The notes under the pieces: generated by a model
Told to the model about the DNA's origin: nothing
The model's database searches: none
The model's input: the letters and a program-made list of their open reading frames with translations, nothing else
Shown here: one piece after another, positions 10,141 to 18,961 of the stretch
Numbering within the stretch: position 1 is the stretch's first letter
Layout of the letters: every line of letters begins with the position of its first letter
DNA from: Haloprofundus marisrubri
GTDB taxonomy: Archaea; Halobacteriota; Halobacteria; Halobacteriales; Haloferacaceae
Reading direction: 5' to 3'
DNA: 64,000 bases
NCBI RefSeq assembly: GCF_001469955.1
Contig: NZ_LOPU01000004.1
Location: 1 to 64,000 of the forward strand
Made by a program: the position numbers and the translations under genes

Positions 10141-11252
10141 AGGTTACCCTCCATAGAGACCGCTCTCGTGGGTGTTTCAGTGGACTCCGTCTCCTCTGAG
10201 TCGCCCGTCGTCTTCGCGTGGCGGGCGCGGACTCGCGGGTTGAACACGCGGTCCATCCCCTGGGCGAACAGGATGAGTCCCATCGACAGCAGGATGATGG
10301 CGACCATCGGAACGAGAAGCCAGTGCGCGGCGTCGACGGTGAGCAGCCCACCGTTCGAGTACGCCAGTTGGAGCATGACGCCCCAGTTGACGACTTCCGA
10401 GAACGGCAGCAGTCCGAGGAAGTAGAGGCCGACGGAAGCGAAGATGACGCCTCGCATCGCGTTGACCATGTTAATCATCACGAACGGCATGATGTTGGGG
10501 ACGATTTCTTTGCCGACGATAGTCGGCGTCGACAGTCCCATCGCCTGTGCGGCTTCGACGTAGGACGTCGACCGAATCGTCAGCACCTGCGACCGGATAG
10601 CCCGAGCCATCCCTGCCCACCCCTGCAATGAGAGGACGACACCGAGGACGACCGGGTTCTTCGGTTCGAGCAGCGCAACGAGGATGAGCAGCAGCGGCAG
10701 TCCCGGAAGCGTCATCACGATGTCGATGACAGTCGAGAGTAACTGGTCGATACGACCACCGCTGTAGCCGGCGAGCGCACCGATGCTCGTACCGAGAACG
10801 GTGACGAACAGGCCGGCGCTCGCAATCATCGTGAGCATACGCGGCGTCGCGTGAACGATTTGTTCGAGGATGCCGCGGCCGACGTTGTCGGTTCCGAGTG
10901 GCCAGTGAAGCGCCACCCACGGAACCGAGACACCGAACAGCGACGTACTCGTCAGTTCGTACCAGCGACCGCCGACGATGCCGCCTTGGAACGGGCCGAC
11001 GAGCAGTGGCGCTTGTCCGACTCGGGGTTCGGCGACGAGTGCCGGACCGACGACGCCCATGACGACGAAGCCGAGAACGAGCACCGCGCCGATTCGAGCA
11101 CGAGCGTCGTTCCAGACGACGCGCATCGAAGCGACGACCCACAGGTCGAGTACCCGTTGTGTTCGCTCGGCACGAGTCAGCGAAGAGTCGGCGACCGTAT
11201 CGAAACCACCACGCTCGTTCGGGAAGCTGTTGACCGGGTTTTCACGGCTCAC
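10137..11252 (-). CDS. Opp/Dpp-type ABC transporter permease (DppC-like)
   Basis: A 371-aa inner-membrane permease of the BPD-transport family. A soluble N-terminus of about 50 residues precedes one membrane segment, then a periplasmic-type loop and five further helices. The EAA-like loop lies around GLSTPTIVGKEIVPNIMP (residues about 245-263). It pairs with the upstream permease to form the channel. A serine/threonine-rich, acidic tail follows the last helix. Four-base overlaps on both sides bind it into the operon. Confidence 0.88.
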   Translation of the reverse strand: MSRENPVNSFPNERGGFDTVADSSLTRAERTQRVLDLWVVASMRVVWNDARARIGAVLVLGFVVMGVVGPALVAEPRVGQAPLLVGPFQGGIVGGRWYELTSTSLFGVSVPWVALHWPLGTDNVGRGILEQIVHATPRMLTMIASAGLFVTVLGTSIGALAGYSGGRIDQLLSTVIDIVMTLPGLPLLLILVALLEPKNPVVLGVVLSLQGWAGMARAIRSQVLTIRSTSYVEAAQAMGLSTPTIVGKEIVPNIMPFVMINMVNAMRGVIFASVGLYFLGLLPFSEVVNWGVMLQLAYSNGGLLTVDAAHWLLVPMVAIILLSMGLILFAQGMDRVFNPRVRARHAKTTGDSEETESTETPTRAVSMEGNL

Positions 11253-12274
11253 GACGCATCACCTCCCGTCGAGACACGGGGGTCGACGAGTCCGTACGTC
11301 AGGTCGGCGATGAACGCGCCGATGACGACAGCCAGCGTGATGAGCACGAACCCACCCATCATCAACGGGTAATCGCGTGCCTCGACGGCGGCGACGATGT
11401 AGTAGCCGAGTCCCGGATACGTGAACACCTGTTCGAGGATGGCCGAACCACCGATGACCGCGCCGAACGCGAGCAGCAAGCCCGTGTACATGGGCAAAAT
11501 TGCGTTGCGGGCGACGTACCGGAGTGCGATACGTGTGTCCGAGAGGCCACGAAGACGGGCGACTCGAAGGTAATCCTCACCGAGCACCTGGATGCTGTTG
11601 CCGCGCATGGCGAGTGCGACGCCGCCGAAGCCGGTGATGACGACCGCGGCGATGAGCAGACTGGCGTGGTAGACGGCGTCGGCGACGAACTGGAACGTCG
11701 CAACAGGCCGAAGCGGGTCGACGATGGGCACGACCTGTGAGGAGATGTGCCCACTCGTCGGGAACCACCCGAGCGTAAAGCCGAACACGTAGAGGAACAG
11801 CAGTGCCGTCACGTAGTTCGGCGTCGAGTTGAGGACGATACCGATGCCCGTCGTCCCGACGTCGAAGCGACTGCCTTCCCAGTACGCCATAATCGAGCCG
11901 AGAGCGATACCCACGACGAACATGAGCAAGATGGCGACCGAGAACGCAAAGACCGTCCACGGCAGTGCCTGACCGAGGATTTCGGCGACTGAAGCGTTCT
12001 GGCTTATCGACTGGCCGAGGTCACCTCGAAGGATGCCAGCGATGTAATCGAGATACTGCTCGTGCAGTGGCGCACTGTAGTCGATGTTGATGTAGTTCGC
12101 AACGCGGCGGTTGATTTCCTGCTGGGAGAGGCTCGGATTGTTTCGGATGAGTTGGCCGCGAAGCTGGTCCGCCGGGTTACCAGGCATGAGACGAACCAGT
12201 GCAAACGAGAGCGTCACCACGACGAAGGCCGTGAAGAGCGCTTGCCCGGTTCGTTTGACGAAATACTCGTACAT
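11249..12274 (-). CDS. Opp/Dpp-type ABC transporter permease (DppB-like)
   Basis: A 341-aa permease starting MYEYFVKRTGQ, the typical N-terminus of DppB/OppB proteins. Six membrane helices are visible, with the family motif LVRLMPGNPAD near residues 27-37 and the cytoplasmic coupling loop RLRGLSDTRIALRYVARN near residues 234-251. It lies six bases downstream of the substrate-binding protein gene and is therefore almost certainly cotranscribed with it. Confidence 0.9.
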   Translation of the reverse strand: MYEYFVKRTGQALFTAFVVVTLSFALVRLMPGNPADQLRGQLIRNNPSLSQQEINRRVANYINIDYSAPLHEQYLDYIAGILRGDLGQSISQNASVAEILGQALPWTVFAFSVAILLMFVVGIALGSIMAYWEGSRFDVGTTGIGIVLNSTPNYVTALLFLYVFGFTLGWFPTSGHISSQVVPIVDPLRPVATFQFVADAVYHASLLIAAVVITGFGGVALAMRGNSIQVLGEDYLRVARLRGLSDTRIALRYVARNAILPMYTGLLLAFGAVIGGSAILEQVFTYPGLGYYIVAAVEARDYPLMMGGFVLITLAVVIGAFIADLTYGLVDPRVSTGGDAS

Positions 12275-12280
12275 AGACGG

Positions 12281-14101
12281 TTACTCCGGTTTGGCTGTCA
12301 GCTTGCCCTCGCGGGGGAGGTAGTACGGTGGCCAGTCGACGATGGCGTCCTCGTCGTCTTGGGTGACGGTGTTCCAGTCGTCGGTCGTAAGCCATGCTTG
12401 GTCGACTTTCTCCATCAGCGGGGCCATCGGGAGATGCTGATTGACGACCCACGCGAGTTCCTGGGTCTTCTGCTTGGCGGCGTCTCCGGTCAGTCCGGCG
12501 AGTTCTTCGAGTTCGGCTTCGAACTCGACAGTTCTCGTCTCGCCGTCCGGTTCGCCAATCGGGGGGACCTCCGCCGATCGTGGGAATTTGAGAATCGTGG
12601 TGGACCGGAATCCGTTCAGGAGTTTGTTCAGCGAGAAGTACGGGTAGAGCTTTCCGTCGGGCCACCCGAGACCGGCGACGACGTACTTTTGACCGCTGTA
12701 GATATCGTCAAAGTACGACTGGCTGGGGTTGAGTGATGCCTCGATACCGAAGTCGTTGAGGTCCTGAACGATGGACTGCCCGCCGGCCGTCCAGTCGTTC
12801 CACCCGGACGGAATCTTGAAGGGGAACTCGAGCGTCTTGCCGTTTTCGTCGGTCCACGTCCCGTCCTGCTTCGAGAAGCCGGCATCTTCGAGGAGTGCAG
12901 CGGCTTTCTCCGTGTTCGGTTCGTATTTGTTGAACCCGGAAAGCGAATCACCGAGCCACTCTTTGTAGCTTCCATCGAAGTTCCCCGGGAGGCCACACGG
13001 GACTTCGACGGGGACGTGCATCTTTCCGCCCGCCGTCTGGGCGAGTTTCTCGCGGTCGATGACGTACTGAATAGCCTGTTTGACGTTCTGTTGACTGTAA
13101 TGTTCGTGCTCGTGGTTGAACATGACGCCCATCCCCCAGTTCGCAGGCATCTGAATCTCGCGGACGTGGTCGCCGTACGACTCGGAGATGTTCTCGGGCG
13201 TGAAGATGTTGTCCAACCCGTCGACGTTGTCGGTTCGCAGCGCCTGCCACTGCTTTTGGTTCGACTGGAGGTAGTTCCAGTTGAAGCGCGCGAAGTTGAT
13301 TTGTCCCGCGTCAGGGTGGTCTTCGAACTTGTCTGCAACGAGTTCCTGGTTGCGCGCGTGCACGAACTTGAACGGACCAGTGCCAATCGGTTCGTCGAGG
13401 GTTTTCTCGGTTAGACCGGGTGCTTCACCGTCGTTTTCGTAGGCGTCGAGGAACTCCTGAAACTCCGAACGTGGCGTGTCGAGCGCGATTGGTTTCAGCG
13501 AGTAGAGAAACACTTCGTCGGCCACGGCTCGTTTCAGACCGAGTTCGACCGTCGAGTCGTCTGGGACGCTGACGTCTTGTGCTTCGACGATGTTTCCGAT
13601 GGCTGCACCGTCGTGAATTTCGAGTTTTAGCTTGAACGCGACGTCCTCTGCTGTGACTGCGTCGCCGTTGTGCCAGTGGAAACCGTCGCGGACCGAGAGC
13701 GTCACCATCTCGTCGCCGATATCCCACGACTCCAAGATACCTGGCATGAACGTGCTCGTCGCTTCGTTGACGTAAAGGAGGTTCTCGAACAGTGCGAGTG
13801 CTGCTCGTTCCGGGTACTTCTGTCCGTACGGATTGAACTGCATGTCTTTCGGCACGTTCGTCGTCGCCGTGACGAACGTGCGGTCGGTCATCGGGACGGA
13901 ATCGGTGGACTGTGCCGTCGTGTCGCCAGTGCTCGAGTTATCCGACTCGGCCGACTCATCGTCTCCACCGGTCGCTGCGTCTCTGTTCGACCCTGCACAC
14001 CCGGCGAGTCCTGCTGCACCCGCAATGCCGACCGACTGGATGAAACGTCGCCGTGTTTTTCGTCGCTGTCTCTGCGCTTGGCCCGTGCGATGTTCGGACA
14101 T
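12281..14101 (-). CDS. Opp/Dpp-type substrate-binding lipoprotein
   Basis: A 606-aa extracellular solute-binding protein family 5 member. The N-terminus has a Tat motif (RRRFIQSVG) and a lipobox with Cys35 (GLAGC). The family-5 signature is present around residues 140-160 (DGFHWHNGDAVTAEDVAF). It would capture oligosaccharides, probably laminari-oligosaccharides released by the GH81 enzyme, and deliver them to the permeases encoded just downstream. It is first in the cluster and follows an AT-rich promoter region. The carbohydrate specificity comes from gene context only. Confidence 0.88.
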   Translation of the reverse strand: MSEHRTGQAQRQRRKTRRRFIQSVGIAGAAGLAGCAGSNRDAATGGDDESAESDNSSTGDTTAQSTDSVPMTDRTFVTATTNVPKDMQFNPYGQKYPERAALALFENLLYVNEATSTFMPGILESWDIGDEMVTLSVRDGFHWHNGDAVTAEDVAFKLKLEIHDGAAIGNIVEAQDVSVPDDSTVELGLKRAVADEVFLYSLKPIALDTPRSEFQEFLDAYENDGEAPGLTEKTLDEPIGTGPFKFVHARNQELVADKFEDHPDAGQINFARFNWNYLQSNQKQWQALRTDNVDGLDNIFTPENISESYGDHVREIQMPANWGMGVMFNHEHEHYSQQNVKQAIQYVIDREKLAQTAGGKMHVPVEVPCGLPGNFDGSYKEWLGDSLSGFNKYEPNTEKAAALLEDAGFSKQDGTWTDENGKTLEFPFKIPSGWNDWTAGGQSIVQDLNDFGIEASLNPSQSYFDDIYSGQKYVVAGLGWPDGKLYPYFSLNKLLNGFRSTTILKFPRSAEVPPIGEPDGETRTVEFEAELEELAGLTGDAAKQKTQELAWVVNQHLPMAPLMEKVDQAWLTTDDWNTVTQDDEDAIVDWPPYYLPREGKLTAKPE

Positions 14102-14235
14102 ACACCGTCAATATTGTCTATTATACATATGGATTTTTGATGATAATTATGATGTAGAGAGTCAATAAATATCTTTTCTGACAGTTGTGGCACAGAGGGT
14201 CGAGGGAGCTCTCAGCGACTCGGTCGGCTATCGAG
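14102..14235 (-). promoter_or_regulatory. Promoter region of the beta-glucan cluster
   Basis: This short gap is strikingly AT-rich compared with its flanks. Read on the minus strand it holds TTTATTG (around 14161-14167) and TATAAT-like (around 14120-14127) TATA candidates and an 8-base ATAATTAT palindrome. It is the only gap of any size before the transporter-glucanase genes, so it should contain the promoter and any TrmB site. No exact operator is claimed. Confidence 0.5.
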
Positions 14236-14553
14236 TCATCGCTCGAATATCGTTAGGCCTCGTCGAGCAGCGAGAACGAGTCCGACGAACGTGAGGAGAA
14301 TTATTCCGAGAGAAACCTGCGAGATGGCGTACTCGGCCGTACCCGGTTCAACGTACTGCAGTGCAACGAGAAGAAGCACGAGCAGTATGGCGTTGAGGGC
14401 GAACAGGACCGACCCGAAACTCTGGCGCATACTGGCTTCGAGCGGTCCACCTTCAAGAGTATTCCCCTCAGTATCGCGACTGCTGGGTCCAGACCTCCGC
14501 CGATAGGGGTCACTAGTCCTCGACGGGGGGAGTACTATCGACTTGTTCGACAT
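14236..14553 (-). CDS. Small membrane protein, two helices
   Basis: A 105-aa frame whose last 64 residues form two hydrophobic helices joined by a short acidic loop (YVEPGTAEYA). The first 41 residues are polar and low in complexity; an internal ATG at 14430 would give the compact 64-aa form, which looks more like small haloarchaeal membrane proteins, so the true start is uncertain. No function is recognised. It is transcribed away from RNase HI and toward the glucan cluster promoter. Confidence 0.55.
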   Translation of the reverse strand: MSNKSIVLPPSRTSDPYRRRSGPSSRDTEGNTLEGGPLEASMRQSFGSVLFALNAILLVLLLVALQYVEPGTAEYAISQVSLGIILLTFVGLVLAARRGLTIFER

Positions 14554-14690
14554 TTCCCGACTGTATGCATCTGAAGGGATTATGCTGCTTGACTACCGAT
14601 AACCGATATGCAGCGGCCTGACCGGGTTAGGAGACAACCGAAGACCGAGGTGCAGAGCTCTCGAGACCGACTCCCGAGGAGGCCAGTAGT

Positions 14691-15344
14691 GTGACCGGCC
14701 GCTCTCTCCCGGCGGAACATCTCTCACCACTCGCGACGCTCGTCGACGAACTGCTCGCAGACGTCGGTTACGAGATAGCAGTTGCCATCGAAGTAATCGA
14801 CGACGCCGTCCCCGGCTACGGTGGACTGTTCGACCCCACGACGACGCCGACGGAACTGCGCCAAGCGCTCGAAGAGTTACTGGCATCCGAACTCAGTCAA
14901 CCACCGATTTCCGAACCGGCGGACGACAGCTTCGTTCTCTACGTCGACGGCAGTTCACGCGGGAACCCCGGTCCCGCAGGGGCAGGTGCGGTTATCGTGG
15001 ACGCTGCGGAGAACCAACTGGCCCGCCTCGGCCGCCCCGCCGGCTCCCGTGCAGGAAATAATGTGGCAGAGTACGTCGCCCTCCAACTTGGACTGTCCGA
15101 GCTATTGACCCGGTACGAGCCACGCAGTGTAGAGGTGCGTATCGATTCGATGACGGTCATTCGAGACGTTTGGAAGGGCAATGACCCGTCAGAATCGGGT
15201 GTGGAGACGTACAGTGAGGCTATCGCATCCGCACTGTCGAAGATTCCGAAACATCAGTACACTCATCTGGCAGATAGCGACCCGAATCCAGCCGATGCAC
15301 TAGCCACAGTGGGCGCTGATATCGCTGCGTTTGGTCCTGGGTAG
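14691..15344 (+). CDS. rnhA: Archaeal ribonuclease HI
   Basis: A 217-aa RNase HI that cleaves RNA in RNA-DNA hybrids. The catalytic domain starts near residue 83 with DGSSRGNPGPAG (Asp86), followed by Glu127 in NNVAEY, Asp152 in RIDSMT and Asp202 in NPADALA, so the DEDD active site is complete. The first 75 residues form a helical N-terminal part common in haloarchaeal homologues. It starts with GTG. Flanking genes are unrelated small membrane proteins. Confidence 0.9.
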   Translation: MTGRSLPAEHLSPLATLVDELLADVGYEIAVAIEVIDDAVPGYGGLFDPTTTPTELRQALEELLASELSQPPISEPADDSFVLYVDGSSRGNPGPAGAGAVIVDAAENQLARLGRPAGSRAGNNVAEYVALQLGLSELLTRYEPRSVEVRIDSMTVIRDVWKGNDPSESGVETYSEAIASALSKIPKHQYTHLADSDPNPADALATVGADIAAFGPG

Positions 15345-15466
15345 TGGTGTGGTGTAGTCGCCCAGCCACGTCTGAGGGGAGTCAGAGAACACCGTCGAGA
15401 ATCTGAACCATACTGACGATTCAGGGCACATATTCATCTTGTCAACTGTGTCACTAGTTCGTAGCC

Positions 15467-15850
15467 ATGCTGCGAACCATCCTCAGTGCGGTCTGTATCG
15501 CCGAACTGCTCGCCCCAAAGGGACTCATCCGAGCCGCCGAAAAACTCGCACTCAACAACCCCGGTGCATGTGAGTACAAATCCTGGGTCGTTCCCGGAGC
15601 ACGCATGGAGGGATTGCTGCTGTTGTTCTTCATGTGGCGAAGTGATACCTCGTACTCTGCATTCAAAGAGTTCCTTGGCGTTGTCGGCATCCTTGCGTTC
15701 CTCTTTCCACGAGCGTACGTCGACTACGGTTCCGAACTCGCCTACGCAGACGCGTCCAGTTGCGAGTGGAGACCGTGGGTGTACACCGGTACCCGAATCG
15801 TTGGGCTTCTCTACATCGGAGTTGCAGTCAGAGAACTACTCAGGAAGTGA
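15467..15850 (+). CDS. Membrane protein with an internal duplication
   Basis: A 127-aa protein with about four hydrophobic stretches. Residues about 26-56 (NPGACEYKSWVVPGARMEGL) and 91-121 (DASSCEWRPWVYTGTRIVGL) are clear copies of each other: each has a cysteine, an acidic-aromatic pair, a tryptophan, a G-R turn and a hydrophobic helix. This suggests a two-repeat fold made by tandem duplication. Function is unknown. It converges on the kptA fragment. Confidence 0.7.
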   Translation: MLRTILSAVCIAELLAPKGLIRAAEKLALNNPGACEYKSWVVPGARMEGLLLLFFMWRSDTSYSAFKEFLGVVGILAFLFPRAYVDYGSELAYADASSCEWRPWVYTGTRIVGLLYIGVAVRELLRK

Positions 15851-15907
15851 CTCCGACGTCTCGCCGGAATCGTCGGGTATCTTCGTCGAATGTTCGACCG
15901 TACTCGC

Positions 15908-16192
15908 CTACCGCTCGACTGACCCGGTCAGCCGTTCGAGGTACTTCGCTGGCACACCCTCGACAGTGAACGTTCCCTCTCCTCGCTTGTCTATTCGGTA
16001 GCCGTCTCGAATCATCGTCTGAGTGTCGACAGCGAGTACAACTGGTTCGCTGGCGTGTCGCTGTCCCACGGTACGGGCTTCCTCGACTGTTTCCGAGAGA
16101 TGCACGTACTGCCGCGACATCGACCGCAATCCCTCTTGGAGTATTGTCTCGAGAACACCTGGGTCAGTTCCGTGATACAGTTCGCTTGGCAC
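15908..16192 (-). pseudogene. kptA: kptA fragment: ADP-ribosyltransferase domain of RNA 2'-phosphotransferase
   Basis: About 94 residues match the C-terminal half of KptA/Tpt1 (ELYHGT, QEGL, RQYVHLSETVEEA, GQRH, PVVLAVD), the enzyme that removes the 2'-phosphate from spliced tRNA. Full proteins have an additional N-terminal winged domain that is absent here. The coding sequence begins five residues before YHGT, exactly where the right end of a TnpB element starts at 16195. The missing part is not recognisable on the other side of the element near 17845. I read it as a host gene truncated by insertion plus deletion. Confidence 0.8.
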
Positions 16193-16246
16193 TATGACAT
16201 CCTCCTCGCCGTGAACGGCGAGGTTTCCTCGCGCTGGGGGTATCGC

Positions 16247-17584
16247 TTACCGACCCACGGAGGCAACTTGCGGGTTCGTATGCTCCTCGTTGGGAACTGA
16301 GCGTGGTGACTCTGACCAATTGTGGTCGTCCCACTTGAGGCATACAGGCCGTGCCATCGACCGTGTTACCGTCGTCTGCCATTGACGAGATACGGAGTGT
16401 CTCGTTCGCCAGTCAGAACTCTCTGAGTTCTGATGACGTCTCAAGAACGTCTCTGACGCCTTGAGGTCAGCGTGCCCTTCAAACCCACACGAACACGTCA
16501 GCGTATCCTGATGCCGAATTGTGTCTGCCGTGGAACCGCAGTTCGGACATTCCTGACTTGTCCACGCCTCAGACCGAACCTCGACCGACATACCGTACTC
16601 CTCGGCAGTACACGCCAGTCGATTCACAAACGCTCGGAACGCCCAGAAGTTGTGCGTCTTCGCGTTCGTCTCCACCGACCAGTGCGCGTCAAGCACGTCC
16701 GTCAACGCCCCGACGTACACCGTCGAAACGCCTTCATCGTACAGGCGTTCGATGAGGTCGCGGGCCAGTGCATCTCGGGCGTGGTCGCGGCGCTTGGTAC
16801 GTCGGTCGTACAAGCGTCGGATACGGTGACTACTGTACCGACCGTCCTCCAAGAGCGATTGAACTCGGGCGATTTCTCGCGTTGTCTGGCGGAATCGCTT
16901 GAACAGGTCGCGCCCTTCGTACAAGTATTGCTTGCCGGTTGTGGTTGTGCAGGCGACGAGGTTGTTCGCACCGATATCCAGAGCGGCTTCTTCCGAAGCC
17001 AGTGGTGATGCCAGTCGAGAATGGTCTTCGCTAATTGTGACTGGCTGAAAGGCCCTGAACGATTGTGCTTGCTCGTCGTAGAACAACTCCAACCGACCCT
17101 GCTTCTCGTACTCCTTCCAGTTCGGGTCGCCCCGGACTTCGAGTCGGAGGCGTTCGCGGTATCCAAGACCATACTCGTCTTTCAGGTCTTTGCCGACGAG
17201 GATTTCAAGCCGGGAGTATTCTCCCCACTCGACTGAGTACGACGTGTTGCGGATGTACGTGCGGAGTTCCCGTCCGTCCTCCGAGTTGCCCCAGAATCCG
17301 GGTTTGCTGTTTGCTTCGCCTTTCTTCTTGAGGCTGAAGAACGACTTCCATGCTTCTCGGTTCTTGCGCTCGATTTGTTGAACGGTCGAAGCACCGAGCG
17401 TTCCGCCGTAGCGACCGCGATACTCGCTAATGTCCCACACGTCTCCGTCTGGGTCAGCGTAGTTCTCGCGGCGCTCGTAGTTGATTTCGTTCCAGAGAGC
17501 GGCAGAAGCGTCCAACAGGCGTCGAAGCAACTCCTCGTCCTCGTCGGACTGAGGAATCAACTCGAACGTGTTGGCTCGCTTCAT
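16247..17584 (-). CDS. tnpB: TnpB-like protein with an altered RuvC-II residue
   Basis: A 445-aa TnpB of a haloarchaeal subtype. RuvC-I is intact (ALDIGANN, Asp203) and RuvC-III is present (HADLKAS, Asp373); the zinc ribbon uses Cys346, Cys349, Cys364 and Cys366. At the RuvC-II position, where an acidic residue follows the VxVG strand, it has VGALTDV with Ala293. This should weaken or abolish nuclease activity. The start could be GTG 17587 or ATG 17584. It diverges from the small gene at 17638 across a 50-base AT-rich spacer. Confidence 0.88.
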   Translation of the reverse strand: MKRANTFELIPQSDEDEELLRRLLDASAALWNEINYERRENYADPDGDVWDISEYRGRYGGTLGASTVQQIERKNREAWKSFFSLKKKGEANSKPGFWGNSEDGRELRTYIRNTSYSVEWGEYSRLEILVGKDLKDEYGLGYRERLRLEVRGDPNWKEYEKQGRLELFYDEQAQSFRAFQPVTISEDHSRLASPLASEEAALDIGANNLVACTTTTGKQYLYEGRDLFKRFRQTTREIARVQSLLEDGRYSSHRIRRLYDRRTKRRDHARDALARDLIERLYDEGVSTVYVGALTDVLDAHWSVETNAKTHNFWAFRAFVNRLACTAEEYGMSVEVRSEAWTSQECPNCGSTADTIRHQDTLTCSCGFEGHADLKASETFLRRHQNSESSDWRTRHSVSRQWQTTVTRSMARPVCLKWDDHNWSESPRSVPNEEHTNPQVASVGR

Positions 17585-17603
17585 CACCTACTGGTTGTAT
17601 CTA

Positions 17604-17632
17604 AACACACATAACGATGTGGTTAGTGTGTT
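17604..17632. promoter_or_regulatory. Divergent promoter with 7-base inverted repeat
   Basis: AACACAC at 17604-17610 and GTGTGTT at 17626-17632 form an inverted repeat in the AT-rich spacer between tnpB and the divergent small gene. It could be an operator for the small protein itself or for both genes. No identical repeat is seen in the equivalent spacer at 34390-34437. Confidence 0.35.
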
Positions 17633-17637
17633 ATTAT

Positions 17638-17775
17638 ATGGTCGAAGTCCGCATTGAGTTTGACGATGATGAGCAGTACGAACGACTGAAGGAACTGAAG
17701 ACGCACCGTGGGTTAACGTGGAAGGGTCTGCTCCTCGAAGGCGAGAAGAAAGTCAGGGAGGATACCCCGGAGTAA
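17638..17775 (+). CDS. Small protein paired with TnpB
   Basis: A 45-aa frame missed by a 60-aa cut-off. It starts MVEVRIEFDDDEQY and contains LTWKGLLLEGEK; the protein at 34438-34584 is clearly homologous over about 40 residues. The pattern of a short beta strand followed by two helices resembles ribbon-helix-helix DNA-binding proteins. Both homologues sit divergently upstream of a tnpB inside the element ends, so a role in regulating tnpB is a reasonable inference. Confidence 0.75.
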   Translation: MVEVRIEFDDDEQYERLKELKTHRGLTWKGLLLEGEKKVREDTPE

Positions 17776-17936
17776 GCGTCGAACGTGGGCTGTGTCGTGG
17801 AGTGTCGGATTCACGCCCGCCCTAAAGGGCGGGACTCTCTCCTTGATTCAGGTAGGAAATGTGCGAAACAGCCACTCAACTCAATCACCTCATGTATCAA
17901 TAATGCCAACTATCTTACGGAAACCGACCTACCCAT

Positions 17937-18074
17937 ATGGAAGTTGAGACTGGGTCTCTCAATGCATACGCTTCCAAGGTGCAGTCTCTCCAGCAGTCAA
18001 TGACAGCCTTCTATTGCAAGACTCTCCCTGAGACTGTAACACAACTCGTTGAAATATCCCAAACACAGGTCTAA
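17937..18074 (+). CDS. Possible 45-aa helical protein
   Basis: An open frame from ATG 17937 to TAA 18072-18074 encodes a short amphipathic protein (MEVETGSLNAYASKVQ at its start) with haloarchaea-like codon choice. It ends 24 bases before the aldo/keto reductase start. No family is recognised. The rest of the 17846-18098 gap shows only the element left end and a TATA-like ACTATAT at about 18074-18080 that would suit a leaderless start at 18099. Confidence 0.4.
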   Translation: MEVETGSLNAYASKVQSLQQSMTAFYCKTLPETVTQLVEISQTQV

Positions 18075-18098
18075 CTATATTCTGGGCGATAAACTACC

Positions 18099-18905
18099 AT
18101 GGACGTTCCAACCGTCTCAAACGACCTTCCTGTACTCGGTCTCGGGACATACAAGAATGAGGGAGAACAGGTCACTGAAAGCGTCAAGACTGCGCTTGAA
18201 GTCGGTTATCGTCATATCGACACCGCGCAAGTATACGACAACGAAGCCGCCGTTGGCGCCGGAATCGAAGCATCGTCCGTACCTCGAGAAGAAGTCGTCG
18301 TCGCCACAAAAATCTGGAATGATGATCTCGCAGGGGACGATGTCGTCGAGAGCGCCAAAGAGAGCCTCGACCGGCTCGGGCTTGACCGTATCGAGATACT
18401 CTATGTCCACTGGCCGGCGGGTGGCTACGAGCCAAGCGAGACTATTCCGGCATTCAATCAACTGTACGACGAGGGCTTTGTCGATAGCATCGCAGTCAGT
18501 AACTTCCTCCCCGAGCAGTTAGAGACTGCGCTGGACCGTTCTGATGCACCGATCGTTGCTAACCAAGTCGAACTCCACCCACTCTTCCAGCAGCCCGAGC
18601 TACGGGAGTTCTGTGAGAAAAACGGAGTCGCTGTAGTCGCCTACGCCCCCATCGCTCGTGGGAAGGTATTCGACGTGCCAGAACTGGGCGAAATCGCCGA
18701 GAAACACGGGGCTAGCGAGGCTCAGGTCAGTCTAGCGTGGCTTCGACAAAACGGTATCGCTGCTATTCCCAAGGCCACCAGTAAAGAACACATCCGCGCG
18801 AACTGGGAGAGTCAAGATCTCACGCTTGACGATGAAGACCTCTCGAAGATTTCCGCACTCAGCTATAACAAACGGCAGGTCGACCCCGACTTTGCCCCGT
18901 GGTAA
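18099..18905 (+). CDS. Aldo/keto reductase
   Basis: A 268-aa NADPH-dependent oxidoreductase of the 2,5-diketo-gluconate reductase type. The catalytic tetrad is complete: Asp41, Tyr46, Lys71 and His104. The cofactor motif IPKATSKEHI lies near the C-terminus and the substrate loop contains VSNF. The length is typical. The ATG stands about 25 bases after a TATA-like box, suggesting a leaderless transcript. The substrate is unknown; neighbours do not define a pathway. Confidence 0.92.
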   Translation: MDVPTVSNDLPVLGLGTYKNEGEQVTESVKTALEVGYRHIDTAQVYDNEAAVGAGIEASSVPREEVVVATKIWNDDLAGDDVVESAKESLDRLGLDRIEILYVHWPAGGYEPSETIPAFNQLYDEGFVDSIAVSNFLPEQLETALDRSDAPIVANQVELHPLFQQPELREFCEKNGVAVVAYAPIARGKVFDVPELGEIAEKHGASEAQVSLAWLRQNGIAAIPKATSKEHIRANWESQDLTLDDEDLSKISALSYNKRQVDPDFAPW

Positions 18906-18961
18906 CGACGTAGACACCCGCTGTCAGAATACAGATTTATGTCTGTCTTTTCATCTCCACT

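Larger units (their letters stand above)
16195..17845 (-). mobile_element. IS1341-type element carrying tnpB and a divergent small gene
   Basis: Right end at 16195 (TGACATCCTCC followed by the stem-loop 16204-16223) and left end at 17816-17845 (stem-loop 17816-17833, then CTCCTTG). The same end signatures bound the element at 33073-34639. It contains tnpB on the minus strand and a 45-aa gene on the plus strand. No TnpA gene is present, so mobility would depend on a partner elsewhere. Confidence 0.78.
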
